A stretch of DNA of 64,000 bases. It comes from Sphingobacteriales bacterium. Lineage in GTDB: Bacteria; Bacteroidota; Bacteroidia; Chitinophagales; CAIOSU01. The position numbers and the translations under genes were made by a program. This document shows, in pieces, positions 26,891-35,465 of this stretch. Below the pieces are notes generated by a model, which made no database searches, was not told the DNA's origin, and was given only the letters and a program-made list of their open reading frames with translations. Positions within the stretch are counted from its first letter, which is position 1. Each line of letters begins with the position of its first letter. The stretch spans positions 242,814 to 306,813 of the forward strand of contig JAIXUD010000009.1 in assembly GCA_027483645.1 (NCBI GenBank). Reading direction: 5' to 3'.

Positions 26891-27625
26891 ATGAAAACGA
26901 AAACCCTTCTCATTATACTGGCCATAGTGGTAAGTATGGTAGGCTTCGCCTCTTGCACTACCGAGTATCAAATAGAAGATACAGTAGGTTTAATAGATGT
27001 AACCGAACCGGATTTTATCCATGTGTCCTCAGCTTCGCTTAAAAAAAGCAACTCACTTGAAAAGAACCCTAACAACGGAACGCGTACTCAATTGTCTGCT
27101 TTAACGGAAATGGCCTTTAACCCAATACAAGTGGTCTACATAACGTCAGTAACACATGCATGGTTAGAAAATGAGTACGAGCGAAAGCAGGATGTTAAGA
27201 ACTATTATTCAGAATTGGATAGCATTCTTATGCATATGGACACAAGTCGAAAAGAACGTACCGGCTCTGTTATTTACCAAGTAGTTGCCCGAGAACTGAA
27301 TGCCCAAGCATCAAGAGATGCCGATGTGAAAACTATGATCATCAATAGCGATTTGCGGGAGAAAAGCGACCTTGCGGACTTTTATGATTCTACGCTACTC
27401 AACGCAATTGCAAGGGATTTTGATTCCACTGTCAATTCCATTATTGAAAAGTTCGAGAAAGCTTATCCTTTAAGTGATTTGCGAGGCATCACGGTACACC
27501 TCATTTATGAGCCAAAGACCGCCTTGGAGAGCCAGCGTTTCAACTTTACCTCAACACTCTATAAAAGAATTTTGGAGGCTAATGGGGCTGAAGTGATTAT
27601 TGGTGCTAATCTCCTCACCGAATAA
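26891..27625 (+). CDS. Lipoprotein of the mobilization operon
   Basis: 244 residues with signal MKTKTLLIILAIVVSMVGFASC (lipobox FASC). The mature part is mostly helical and charged and ends with an alpha/beta portion (LRGITVHLIYEPKTALES). It starts 6 bp after the membrane-protein gene. No known family; the envelope location and operon suggest a role linked to transfer or to a signal sensed by the CARF-like regulator. Confidence 0.75.
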   Translation: MKTKTLLIILAIVVSMVGFASCTTEYQIEDTVGLIDVTEPDFIHVSSASLKKSNSLEKNPNNGTRTQLSALTEMAFNPIQVVYITSVTHAWLENEYERKQDVKNYYSELDSILMHMDTSRKERTGSVIYQVVARELNAQASRDADVKTMIINSDLREKSDLADFYDSTLLNAIARDFDSTVNSIIEKFEKAYPLSDLRGITVHLIYEPKTALESQRFNFTSTLYKRILEANGAEVIIGANLLTE

Positions 27626-27626
27626 A

Positions 27627-27633
27627 AAGGAGG
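27627..27633 (+). promoter_or_regulatory. Strong Shine-Dalgarno (AAGGAGG)
   Basis: AAGGAGG lies 5 bases before the ATG at 27639, just after the lipoprotein stop codon. Such sites are rare in Bacteroidota genes and it fixes the start of the small membrane protein. Confidence 0.6.
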
Positions 27634-27638
27634 TTGAG

Positions 27639-27797
27639 ATGAAATGGTTGTTTCTCATTGGTAAGCTGCTTTGGGCACTCCTAAAGCTCTTCATGTATAT
27701 CGGCGGGTACTCCTTGTATGCTTCCGCCCGTCTTTCCGCAGTGTTACTAGAAGCACTTAGCGAAATATTAAAAATCCTATTAACAAAACGGTTATGA
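27639..27797 (+). CDS. Small membrane protein, 52 aa
   Basis: The ATG at 27639 follows a clear AAGGAGG. The product (MKWLFLIGKLLWALLKLFMY...) is a single hydrophobic helix followed by an amphipathic helix. It overlaps the coupling-protein start by 4 bp, so it is translated together with it and may be a small membrane partner. Confidence 0.65.
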   Translation: MKWLFLIGKLLWALLKLFMYIGGYSLYASARLSAVLLEALSEILKILLTKRL

Positions 27798-29296
27798 TAA
27801 CAGCACTCATTGATGCCTTGGTTGGTATCTTAAAGGCCTTGTTTTCTATAATGGGCGAGTTTGGCCAACTCCTGTATGACCTCATCTCTCAAAATACCAA
27901 ACCTGGCTATCACGATGTGATGGCCAGTTCTTGGAGCTTTCTTTCAAGATGGAATAAAGGCTTTAGTGTTAATGGAAGTCACACGGGAAAAATTACCGAA
28001 CAGATATCAAATAGGCATTTGGCAATTATAGGCCCTTCGGGTGCTGGAAAAACAACAACGACAATACTTGCCAGCATATTCCTCTTTATCAATCGTGGTC
28101 TAGGTATTGTCGTTAACGATATATCGGGGGAAATTCATGAGAAGACTTCGGGCTTTGCGAATCAAATGGGAATAAAGATCTTGGTATTTGATACCGAACA
28201 TCCTGAAACATCGGACTACTTTAATCCCTTAGCTTATGCCAATAACTCGGCACAGATAAGCCACATTGCGCACCTATTGATAAAGAGTAGTCTTGCAGGA
28301 AGCGGAAGCCCTAATGATGTCTTCTGGAATGAAAGTGCCTCAATGTTATTGTATATCATTATTAGTATGCAAAAGGAATTGCCAGAACGTTTTCAGAACC
28401 TTTACAATACTCGCTACCTCCTTAATCAAATTACGGTCGGCGGAAAAGATGCGACCATACTTGACCACCTATTTAGTCGCACAAAAAACCAAGCGCTGTA
28501 TGAAGAATATAAGGCGTTAGTCTATGGCTCTGACACGAAACTTCTTGCTAACGTGGTAAGCACCTGTAAAGCATCACTACGAGTGCTAAGTGATGAAAAC
28601 GTTGCTATCCTTACGAGCAAAAACACCATTGACTTTAACGAACTAAGAAAAGGGAATACTATAATATATCTCAAAGTGCCGGGATTGGCTGCTGAACGGC
28701 TTCGGCCAATTACCTCGCTGTTGATTGAAACATGCTTCGGCACCTTAATGTCCCGTTTACCAAATCCTCAAACTGATAAACCAGTGGCTTTCATACTTGA
28801 CGAGGTATCCAGCATGACACTTTCGCTTGAAAGTATTTTGGCCACCAGCCGAAAGTATATGCTCTGGGTTCTTTACGCCTTGCAACACCCCTCACAGCTT
28901 GATATGAACTATGGAAAGCATCAAGCAAAGAGCATCTTGCAGAATACTTATACAAAGTTGTATTTGCCGGGCCAGGAACAAGATGTGGCGCAACATCTTC
29001 AAGCGTCGCTAGGCCACAGGGATTTTATCGACCCTGATAATAAGAGCAAAAGGACGATGCCTCTTCGTACTGCTAGACAACTTCAAAAAATGCCCAAAAA
29101 TCAAGCTTTGGTCTTTGTCGGAAACGATGCCTTTGAAACCAAGCTTCGCCCATACTACAAACAGAGAAAGTTCAGGCAATACTCCGAGATAACCGAAGCA
29201 CATAGAGAACCGCAGGCTGTAAGTTTGCCACCATTAATCACGCTAAATGACCTTGAAGAATATGAGCAATCCGGAACAACAAAAGAAATGGCGTGA
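27794..29296 (+). CDS. Type IV coupling protein (VirD4/TraG family)
   Basis: A 500-residue DNA-pumping ATPase that brings the relaxase-DNA complex to a conjugation channel. A short hydrophobic N-terminus (1-35) precedes Walker A GPSGAGKTT (80-88) and ISGEIHEKTSGF; Walker B is VAFILDEVSS (about 330-340). FNPLAY (about 143-148) and LATSRKYMLWVLYALQ are typical of TraG/VirD4 proteins. No VirB4 homologue is encoded in the element, so it must use a channel made elsewhere. The 3' end overlaps the MobC-like gene by 35 bp. Confidence 0.92.
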   Translation: MITALIDALVGILKALFSIMGEFGQLLYDLISQNTKPGYHDVMASSWSFLSRWNKGFSVNGSHTGKITEQISNRHLAIIGPSGAGKTTTTILASIFLFINRGLGIVVNDISGEIHEKTSGFANQMGIKILVFDTEHPETSDYFNPLAYANNSAQISHIAHLLIKSSLAGSGSPNDVFWNESASMLLYIIISMQKELPERFQNLYNTRYLLNQITVGGKDATILDHLFSRTKNQALYEEYKALVYGSDTKLLANVVSTCKASLRVLSDENVAILTSKNTIDFNELRKGNTIIYLKVPGLAAERLRPITSLLIETCFGTLMSRLPNPQTDKPVAFILDEVSSMTLSLESILATSRKYMLWVLYALQHPSQLDMNYGKHQAKSILQNTYTKLYLPGQEQDVAQHLQASLGHRDFIDPDNKSKRTMPLRTARQLQKMPKNQALVFVGNDAFETKLRPYYKQRKFRQYSEITEAHREPQAVSLPPLITLNDLEEYEQSGTTKEMA

Positions 29297-29729
29297 GATG
29301 AAAAGAGCATATCGCAACCGACATAAAGCGGTTTGCGTGAGTTTTACCCAAGAACGCGGTAAAGAACTGCAAGAAATGGCCACCCTGCACAAGCTGCCGC
29401 TTGCGGACTTCGTAAAAGCTCTTGTCGAAGCCCACATTAAAGGCAATGGCTACGTTGTGCCGGATCATGGCCATATCGATCGACTTTCTTTTCTTTTGAG
29501 GAATGTAGCGACAAATATTAATCAGTTAGTAAGGTATGCCCATATTGAACAAGGTGTCAATTTTAGCGACATTCAAAAATTGCAACAGCAACTTGCAATT
29601 ATGGAGAGCCATATCAAACATACCTTATCCATTCCTCCACATATTGAAACAGTACTTACTGAATTTCTTAACCAATACCCAACCAAGCGTGAAAAGCTCA
29701 TACAGTTCTTAATTGCTTTCGAGCCATGA
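29262..29729 (+). CDS. MobC-like relaxosome accessory protein
   Basis: The ATG at 29262 (MSNPEQQKKWREMKR) overlaps the coupling-protein gene. The 155-residue product is basic at the N-terminus, has a ribbon-helix-helix-like segment (KAVCVSFTQERGKELQEMA) and the FLLRNVATNINQLVRYAH helix typical of MobC-family mobilization proteins. MobC-type proteins help the relaxase open oriT. The relaxase gene overlaps by 4 bp. Confidence 0.85.
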   Translation: MSNPEQQKKWREMKRAYRNRHKAVCVSFTQERGKELQEMATLHKLPLADFVKALVEAHIKGNGYVVPDHGHIDRLSFLLRNVATNINQLVRYAHIEQGVNFSDIQKLQQQLAIMESHIKHTLSIPPHIETVLTEFLNQYPTKREKLIQFLIAFEP

Positions 29730-30709
29730 TTATTAAACATGTGCCGGTAAAGAGAGGTACTGGCACAGTTGGTAGGGTAATTAACTATGTGGCCAAAGAC
29801 AAAGGTCGCATAGAAGATTACAGAAACCAAGGAGTATTCCATAACCTCCTTTCAACGGACCTTGAATCTATTGAAAAAGAGTTTGAACAAAATTATGAGG
29901 AATATGCTGTTAAGAGGTCTAATGGAAACAAAGCCATTCACTGCATTCTTTCCCTAAACCCCTTGGATAGGAAACATGCCTCAATAAGCATGATGGACGA
30001 TTTAGTGAGAACGTACCTTGATAGAGCATTTCCCAAAGCCCTTGCTTTTGCCACTCACCATATGGAACAAGAACACTGGCACTCCCATGTACTGGTTTCT
30101 GCAAATAAAGTAATGTCCAAAGAGGGTACACGGCTTTCTAAACAAGACTTGAAGGACATCCACCAGTACATGCTTGATTACATGCAGCAAAAGTATCCGC
30201 AACTAACCCAAGGGGTGGATATGGCAAGCTGGGGCAAAAGGCTCAAAAGTGAAAAGGCGTATTATCAGCGAAAGCGACATCCTGAAACTACTCTAACTAA
30301 AGATATTCTTGCCGAGAATGTACAACGGGTATTTCGGGCAAGCCAATCCTCCAAGGATTTCCACCAGCGACTTGCTGAAGCCGGCTACCGTACCTACCTC
30401 CACAAAGGGGAAGTAAAAGGTGTTTTTTGGCAGCATGAAGATGCCCAAAAGAAAATGCGTTTTAGCCGACTTGGCATAGATGATAATGCGCGCTCGGCAC
30501 TAGACAAACAAAATGTAAGGCTTCAAGAATTGGAGACATTACGTTCAAATCAATCTTCCGCTCGTGTTCACGAGCCAAGGCAGATGCCAAACCTTAAACC
30601 AGGTCAAAATGCACAAGAAAAGGGTGCAGAGGATATTGCAAAAGATCAGCCGAATCAGGCAAATGCTCTTCAACAACATCATTTACAAAATCCTAACTTT
30701 GACCGATAG
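29726..30709 (+). CDS. MOBP-type relaxase (MobA/VirD2 family)
   Basis: A 327-residue relaxase, the nickase that starts transfer at oriT. Y21 in INYVAKDKG is the likely nucleophile; the three-histidine metal site is in HHMEQEHWHSHV (111-122); IHCILSLNP (71-79) is the preceding motif. The C-terminal third is a Gln/Asn-rich tail without a helicase or primase. It ends the operon with the coupling and MobC-like genes upstream. Confidence 0.92.
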   Translation: MIIKHVPVKRGTGTVGRVINYVAKDKGRIEDYRNQGVFHNLLSTDLESIEKEFEQNYEEYAVKRSNGNKAIHCILSLNPLDRKHASISMMDDLVRTYLDRAFPKALAFATHHMEQEHWHSHVLVSANKVMSKEGTRLSKQDLKDIHQYMLDYMQQKYPQLTQGVDMASWGKRLKSEKAYYQRKRHPETTLTKDILAENVQRVFRASQSSKDFHQRLAEAGYRTYLHKGEVKGVFWQHEDAQKKMRFSRLGIDDNARSALDKQNVRLQELETLRSNQSSARVHEPRQMPNLKPGQNAQEKGAEDIAKDQPNQANALQQHHLQNPNFDR

Positions 30710-30732
30710 ACAGTCCGCAAGGACTTGCTATC
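30705..30732. repeat. Hairpin at the end of the relaxase gene
   Basis: GATAGACAGTCC and GGACTTGCTATC pair at 10 of 12 positions around GCAA. There is no T-run, so it may be an mRNA-end stabiliser or a part of oriT rather than a simple terminator. Confidence 0.5.
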
Positions 30733-30938
30733 TATCCTAAATCTAAAAAGGGTGCAGGTGCTCCTGCCAAGATCGCTTTCGGTTTGGGAACAAAGTGGAC
30801 TTTCCGAAAGCTATCTTGCTCCTCAAACCACCGGAAGCGGACGGTCCAGTGAAGTAGCTCGAACCATATACAAAGGGAAGCAAGAAAATTCCCTAAGAGG
30901 GGATTCCAAGCTGAAGAGAAGGTTGATAAGCGGTTTCT

Positions 30939-31268
30939 TCAAAGGCAAACAAGCGGGGGAATTTTAAGGTCGCCATGTAAAGAAATGGAGATACCGATAG
31001 CTTCTTCATAAGACTGACGAAGATTTTCAATTTCAACGTAATGTTCATCAAAGAAGCGATAGGTATCGCTGTAGTAAATGAGCGAACTTACCTTACCCGA
31101 AATGCATCCATGTTCTTGAAGATCGGTACAGAAGCCTGCCACTTCTTTATCAGAAGTGGCACTATTTAGTACCTCTAATGCAACGGCTCGAATAAGCTGA
31201 CTTTCGGAAGTCTCTGCGATAAGGTTAAGATTGGTAAAAAATGCTGTTTTTGTTGTTTCCATAGGCAT
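30939..31268 (-). CDS. Conserved mobile-element protein (DUF7222-like)
   Basis: A 109-residue soluble protein, started at ATG 31268 or 31262 (METTKTAFFTNLNL). The body SGKVSSLIYYSDTYRFFDEHYVEI resembles the small protein called DUF7222 that recurs in Bacteroidota plasmids and conjugative elements; I give this match from memory. It is preceded by a structured repeat shared with another backbone gene (45881-45911), which suggests common control. Confidence 0.55.
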   Translation of the reverse strand: MPMETTKTAFFTNLNLIAETSESQLIRAVALEVLNSATSDKEVAGFCTDLQEHGCISGKVSSLIYYSDTYRFFDEHYVEIENLRQSYEEAIGISISLHGDLKIPPLVCL

Positions 31269-31318
31269 TATGGATTAGTGATAATGCCAGCCGTAAACAC
31301 CCGTTAAAAAGAAGTTCT

Positions 31319-31349
31319 GCAAGTAGGAATCCGAAGGAGCATTGCTTGC
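31319..31349 (-). repeat. Copy A of a 31-bp structured element
   Basis: On the plus strand it reads GCAAGTAGGAATCC...GCATTGCTTGC and is identical at 30 of 31 positions to 45881-45911. It is framed by ACACCCGT (from 31297) and ACGGGTGT (about 31361). Both copies lie 50-90 bp upstream of small minus-strand backbone genes, so it may be a 5' leader element. Confidence 0.65.
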
Positions 31350-31481
31350 GGGTTTTCTAGACGGGTGTAGGTTTTGGGAATTAGCACATCCATTGCCTGC
31401 ATCCCACAAACATTTCACCAATCGAACCGAGCGAGGTTCGAAAAGTATTAAGTTGCGGGAATAATAAATAGTAAGATCTGG

Positions 31482-31736
31482 CTACTTCTTCTGAGGGCTT
31501 TGCTCATCAAAGCCCTCCGCGAAAAATTCTGGAATAGTAATACCGAAGGCTTGGGATAACCTCACGAGGGTAAGAAAGCGAATATCCTCCCCCTTTTCAT
31601 AACGCGCTATTTGGGAACGTGAAAAGTTGTGAGTATAGGCAAACTGTTCGTAATTCTTATAACCCTTGGCTAACCTTAAACTCTTAATTCGTTTGGCCAA
31701 CTTAACCTTGTATTCTTCTTTGTCGGCTTCCTCCAT
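31482..31736 (-). CDS. XRE-family HTH regulator
   Basis: An 84-residue Cro/C1-type regulator: the HTH is in residues about 12-66 (IKSLRLAKGYKNYEQFAY, FSRSQIARYEKGEDIR, LVRLSQAFGI). It is divergent from the secreted-protein gene at 31846, and a palindrome between them (31782-31811) is its probable operator. Such regulators are common in the backbone of Bacteroidota elements. Confidence 0.88.
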   Translation of the reverse strand: MEEADKEEYKVKLAKRIKSLRLAKGYKNYEQFAYTHNFSRSQIARYEKGEDIRFLTLVRLSQAFGITIPEFFAEGFDEQSPQKK

Positions 31737-31781
31737 GGGGTGAATTAAGCATCAAAGAAACCAAAAGGAAAAAAAAATAAC

Positions 31782-31811
31782 ATCCCGAATTAGGTACACC
31801 GTATTTGGGAT
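31782..31811. promoter_or_regulatory. Palindromic operator candidate for the XRE regulator
   Basis: ATCCCGAA (31782-31789) and TTTGGGAT (31804-31811) form an inverted repeat with one G-T step around a 14-bp centre (TTAGGTACACCGTA). It lies between the divergent regulator and secreted-protein genes. Confidence 0.55.
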
Positions 31812-31845
31812 TTTTGCTATTTTTATATCTCACAAAAACTCAAAC

Positions 31846-32385
31846 ATGAAAACGCTACTCATCGCTATGCTCTTCGGGCTGTTCGCATTAAGCAAAATTC
31901 CCGAACCTGAATTCACTGAACGCCCATATGTTCTAAATGACGACAACACTCTGAGCAATTTGGAAAGGGCAGATGCATCCATTGACATCAAGGTTAAAGG
32001 TGCAGGTTATGGGGGCTCTGAAACCTATTACTCGGCTTTCGGCAAAGCATCGACCGTGAGATTTAACACTACCAAATTACCAAGGATGGTGGTAAAGGTT
32101 GAACCGAGTACCGACCCCGCTGAACTGTTCATTATCTCAAAGGCGGATGTAAAGTCAGACCGGAGACGCTTTTTACTTACCAGCAGGAGTTTGGGCGGCA
32201 AAGTTCGCGATACTGGCCAAACGGAAATTGCCCTTGAATACAGAAAAATAAGGGATGGCCTATATGAGATTACTTTCCCAAATGGCATACCTGCTGGTGA
32301 ATACGCCTTTCTGCCTTTGTCCAGTGATGCAAATCCTTTTCAAATGGGCCACAAGGTAAAAATATCCTGCTTCGGCATTGATTGA
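31846..32385 (+). CDS. Secreted hypothetical protein, 179 aa
   Basis: The N-terminus MKTLLIAMLFGLFALSKIPE looks like a signal or membrane anchor. The rest is strand-rich (YYSAFGKASTVRFNTTKLPRMVVKVE; AGEYAFLPLSS), typical of a small beta-sandwich protein. It is separated from the T9SS protein gene by 26 bp and is probably cotranscribed with it from the promoter beside the XRE operator. No function is recognised. Confidence 0.65.
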   Translation: MKTLLIAMLFGLFALSKIPEPEFTERPYVLNDDNTLSNLERADASIDIKVKGAGYGGSETYYSAFGKASTVRFNTTKLPRMVVKVEPSTDPAELFIISKADVKSDRRRFLLTSRSLGGKVRDTGQTEIALEYRKIRDGLYEITFPNGIPAGEYAFLPLSSDANPFQMGHKVKISCFGID

Positions 32386-32411
32386 TTCTTCAAAACAAAA
32401 ACCATAAAACA

Positions 32412-33236
32412 ATGAAAACACTAATTGCTACTTGGCTATTGAGCCTTACCGTTTGCATGGCTTATAGCCAAATTGTCCAAGCCCCTTATATTAATAACTT
32501 TACAGGAACGACATTACCAACAGGCTGGACAACCACTGGGGATGAAGTTATATGGGAACTGACTACCAACGATTTTCTTAAAGCCAACTACAACGGCACT
32601 TTGGCAGGTGTGGGTTGCGGACTTCAAACTTTTCCCATAGATATAAGTGGGCTGACGAACCCTGCTTTTAAGATCCGGTTTGCCATAGCTGAAAACCCAG
32701 GGCAAGGTTGCTTCCCCGATTTCACTTTTAGCTTCAACTCTTTACTGGGAAGCTCAAATACTTTTCAAGTTAACAAGATATTCAGAACGACAAACGATGT
32801 TTGTAGCGGCAATAGAGATCTTTCAATTAGCCCCAACGTTTACCATGAGTTTGTCTATGATTTTCAAAGTCCCGATATCCTGTCTGATACCTTTACTATA
32901 TTCTTACGTGCTGGCTTTTTAGGAAGTGCGAAGGGTACTGTCCTCATTGATTACATCGAAATTGGTGAGAAAGGCACACTTACTAGTATTGATGATAGTG
33001 AAGAAAACCTAAATCAGATAAAAATATTCCCAAATCCCACATCCGACCAGATTATAGTAAATTCAGCAAAGCCAATCTCACAATATCGGATCTATTCTAT
33101 GGTAGGAAAAACGATAGCGGAAGGTGCGCTGGAAAATGGCAGAGTTGATGTATCAGGTCTCATTACGGGCCTTTACATTATCAGCCTGACCGACACAAAT
33201 GGCATTACATATAGTCAGCAATTTTTAAAGGATTAG
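32412..33236 (+). CDS. T9SS-sorted secreted protein
   Basis: The ATG at 32412 gives signal MKTLIATWLLSLTVCMAYSQ (274 residues in all). Residues about 25-190 form a jelly-roll-like domain (NFTGTTLPTGWTTTGDEVIW, IRFAIAENPGQGC, FLRAGFLG) as found in adhesion or carbohydrate-binding modules. The C-terminus is a type A T9SS sorting domain (IFPNPTSDQIIVN... LYIISLTDTNG). It is followed after 12 bp by repeat copy A, and a broken T9SS gene precedes copy B. Confidence 0.82.
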   Translation: MKTLIATWLLSLTVCMAYSQIVQAPYINNFTGTTLPTGWTTTGDEVIWELTTNDFLKANYNGTLAGVGCGLQTFPIDISGLTNPAFKIRFAIAENPGQGCFPDFTFSFNSLLGSSNTFQVNKIFRTTNDVCSGNRDLSISPNVYHEFVYDFQSPDILSDTFTIFLRAGFLGSAKGTVLIDYIEIGEKGTLTSIDDSEENLNQIKIFPNPTSDQIIVNSAKPISQYRIYSMVGKTIAEGALENGRVDVSGLITGLYIISLTDTNGITYSQQFLKD

Positions 33237-33248
33237 AGCCTAGGGGAA

Positions 33249-33358
33249 AAAGGGTTGTCAAAACTGAAGCCTTAGCTGAATTTTGTAAAACTCTTTCTAG
33301 TGCCAGCGAACGGGTCTTGGATTTCTTCAAAGGAAGAAATTCAAGACTTGTGAGCGTG
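33249..33358. repeat. Direct-repeat copy A flanking the lanthipeptide module
   Basis: Shared blocks with 44200-44319, in order: AAAGGGTTGYCAAAACTGA, GAATTTTGTAAAA, TCTTTC, CCAGCGAACGGGTCTTGGAT and AAGACTTGTGAGCGTG. The copies differ mainly by a small hairpin spacer. Both follow a T9SS gene end. Confidence 0.75.
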
Positions 33359-33475
33359 CTTAACATAGTTAATTTCTAGAGTGGAAGATCAATACCTTGC
33401 AATTTTTATTTGTAAATACAAATTATATATTAAAATTTATTGTGTTTTAATCCAAACTGCTGCTTATGAGAATAA

Positions 33476-33643
33476 GTGCTCCTCGGGGGTATACTATGCT
33501 TATGCGCATATATAGTTCACGGTCAATCTCTCCCAAGTATTGCTTCCGCAACCAATGAAACCATTGCCCATGTGGGCGACAGCCCCAACAGCAGCACCTA
33601 TGAAAAAGTGAAGGTGCCAACTGTGAGCGGGGTTAAGAAGTGA
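33476..33643 (+). CDS. Possible small secreted peptide or gene fragment, 55 aa
   Basis: A GTG-started frame reads a hydrophobic start (LLGGILCLCAYIVHGQS) and a polar tail ending VSGVKK. Its base composition is richer in G and C than the surrounding DNA, like a foreign or host gene fragment. It could be a relict of a larger secreted protein or a small cargo peptide. Confidence 0.3.
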   Translation: MLLGGILCLCAYIVHGQSLPSIASATNETIAHVGDSPNSSTYEKVKVPTVSGVKK

Positions 33644-33878
33644 TATAAAAGCAATTTTTCTGCATTTTGAGCCAGAGAGATGACTAGACCTTTTTATACT
33701 TTCGGCACCATTTTAATAATTTACACAAAGCGATATGTGAGCTTAAATTATTTATTTAGCTACTTTAAAAGAAATGAACCTTCTAGTTAATAAAATTTTA
33801 AAGCCATAAACAGAAATGTATGAAAACATTTTGCTACCTTCATTATGCTTCAGTCTTTATTAATTAAAAGCATCATCT

Positions 33879-35417
33879 ATGGCTAACAAATATTTACAAT
33901 ATGCAAATCGTGACATGCCTTTGCTTGAATCGGCATCAGCACTCAACATAACTGATAACCTAATTTTATCACAAGGTATTGGTATTGAAAATGTAAAAAA
34001 GATAAGTTTAGAAGGACTTCAAAGCTTCATAGCTACAAATTGGATTGTACGTACGTATTCACAAGTCCAAACTTTAATTGCCAATAATGGATTACTCACA
34101 GGAGCCTTTTACTTTTTATCTGACAGAAATATCGGAGTTCAAGCCTCATCTATTAACAATCTGTCAATAGCCGCTATCCATACTAGAGAAATTAGGGCTG
34201 TTGGTTGGATTCAAATCAATTCTGGTGATTCTGGCTCCGTAAATAGTATAACCGTGAATGGAGTGGAAATATTGAGTGGCAGTGTTTCTTTTAATACAGA
34301 TATAAGTGTGACAATTGCCGATGTGGTTAATAATATAAATACATATACTTCATCTCCAGACTATACCGCTTTGTATGCTGGAGCTCGGGCAATAATTTTC
34401 CCTGCTAATGGTTTAGGTTCTTCAGTGAATAGTTATACAGTTTCTGTTTCTTTGACGGGATTATCTGGCACTTCAGGTAATATGACAGGCGGGCAAGACA
34501 TAGGAATTAATTGGTTTAACGTCATATATGATTTTGAAAATGATCTAATCACTCGCATGGAAGATAATAAAGGAAATATTGTTGTGACTAGTCTTAATGG
34601 CAATGAAATACTTGAGGATAATCCAATTGATATTTTCCCATGGGGCCAAGACAATATATTCAATAATATAGTTAATATTTCTTATCTTACTGCCTATACT
34701 TCAACAGGCATAATCGCCGGTAACACAGTAACTGGAGGTTCGGCAATAATCGCAAATGGATATGAGGGAGAAATGATTGGTGCTAATAACGTTGATGGGT
34801 CAAACATTTATGCTACATTATCTTCTAAACGAGTTGAGAATAATGTATTGAACGACAGTACAATTGGTGTCAGTTTTACATTTTCTGGTACTGCAATAAG
34901 AGGATGTAGCCTGCTGCAATCGACTTTACAAGCAAGCACATATGCGGGAGACTTTGAAGGTAATAGTCTTACTGGAGCTATATTAAATCTTTCAAATTCG
35001 GCTGTGGAAGTTAAGTATTCAAGGATTTTCCTTGGAAACGAAATCGAACTTACATTCGATACAAATCAGGTTATGCTAGACATCAATTTTAGTTCTAGCA
35101 ATTATTCAGTTAGCATAACGATATCCTCAAATACAGTTGACTTAGATTTAGATGGCTTACGTTTTGCTGGCGTTCTCGAAATTAACTCATCAGCCACTTT
35201 GAATACCATAAATGGCTTAAGTGCTCTACCTACATCCTTTATCCTTAAGCCTACCTTGGGAAATACTGTAATTATTGATTCTAGTACTGCTACCAATATA
35301 ACTTTACCAGCAAGTGTTTCTACCATTACCATCAATGGTACAAATGAAGATTTCGTTATAGCAAAAAAGAATGCTGCAGGCACGGGAGTGCTCATAACCC
35401 AAATTAATAGGTACTAA
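33879..35417 (+). CDS. Beta-helix-like structural/adhesin protein, 512 aa
   Basis: No signal peptide is present. The N-terminus (TYSQVQTLIANNGLLTGAFYFLSDRN) resembles the 'L...L..G.FY.ISD' opening of phage tail-fibre or structural proteins in Bacteroidota, and the remainder is a repeat of short N-, S-, T- and I-rich strands, as in a right-handed beta-helix (about 240-480). It lies in the module between the direct repeats and is convergent with the lanthipeptide operon. Function unknown; a tail-fibre-like or adhesin origin is only a suggestion. Confidence 0.65.
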   Translation: MANKYLQYANRDMPLLESASALNITDNLILSQGIGIENVKKISLEGLQSFIATNWIVRTYSQVQTLIANNGLLTGAFYFLSDRNIGVQASSINNLSIAAIHTREIRAVGWIQINSGDSGSVNSITVNGVEILSGSVSFNTDISVTIADVVNNINTYTSSPDYTALYAGARAIIFPANGLGSSVNSYTVSVSLTGLSGTSGNMTGGQDIGINWFNVIYDFENDLITRMEDNKGNIVVTSLNGNEILEDNPIDIFPWGQDNIFNNIVNISYLTAYTSTGIIAGNTVTGGSAIIANGYEGEMIGANNVDGSNIYATLSSKRVENNVLNDSTIGVSFTFSGTAIRGCSLLQSTLQASTYAGDFEGNSLTGAILNLSNSAVEVKYSRIFLGNEIELTFDTNQVMLDINFSSSNYSVSITISSNTVDLDLDGLRFAGVLEINSSATLNTINGLSALPTSFILKPTLGNTVIIDSSTATNITLPASVSTITINGTNEDFVIAKKNAAGTGVLITQINRY

Positions 35418-35465
35418 TCTAGATGTTGCTGTATTGCTTATTCTCGGTTACAAAGAGTAATAACA

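Larger units (their letters stand above)
33237..33878. other. Long gap: direct repeat, possible small ORF, AT-rich promoter region
   Basis: It contains direct-repeat copy A (33249-33358), a GC-richer patch with a possible 55-codon frame (33476-33643), and an AT-rich leader before the beta-helix-like gene. Nothing else is seen. Confidence 0.55.

Noticed and set aside
30725-30967. 80-codon frame after the relaxase gene
   Set aside because: It starts at a TTG, has no recognisable family and overlaps the end of the minus-strand DUF7222-like gene; read-through context only.
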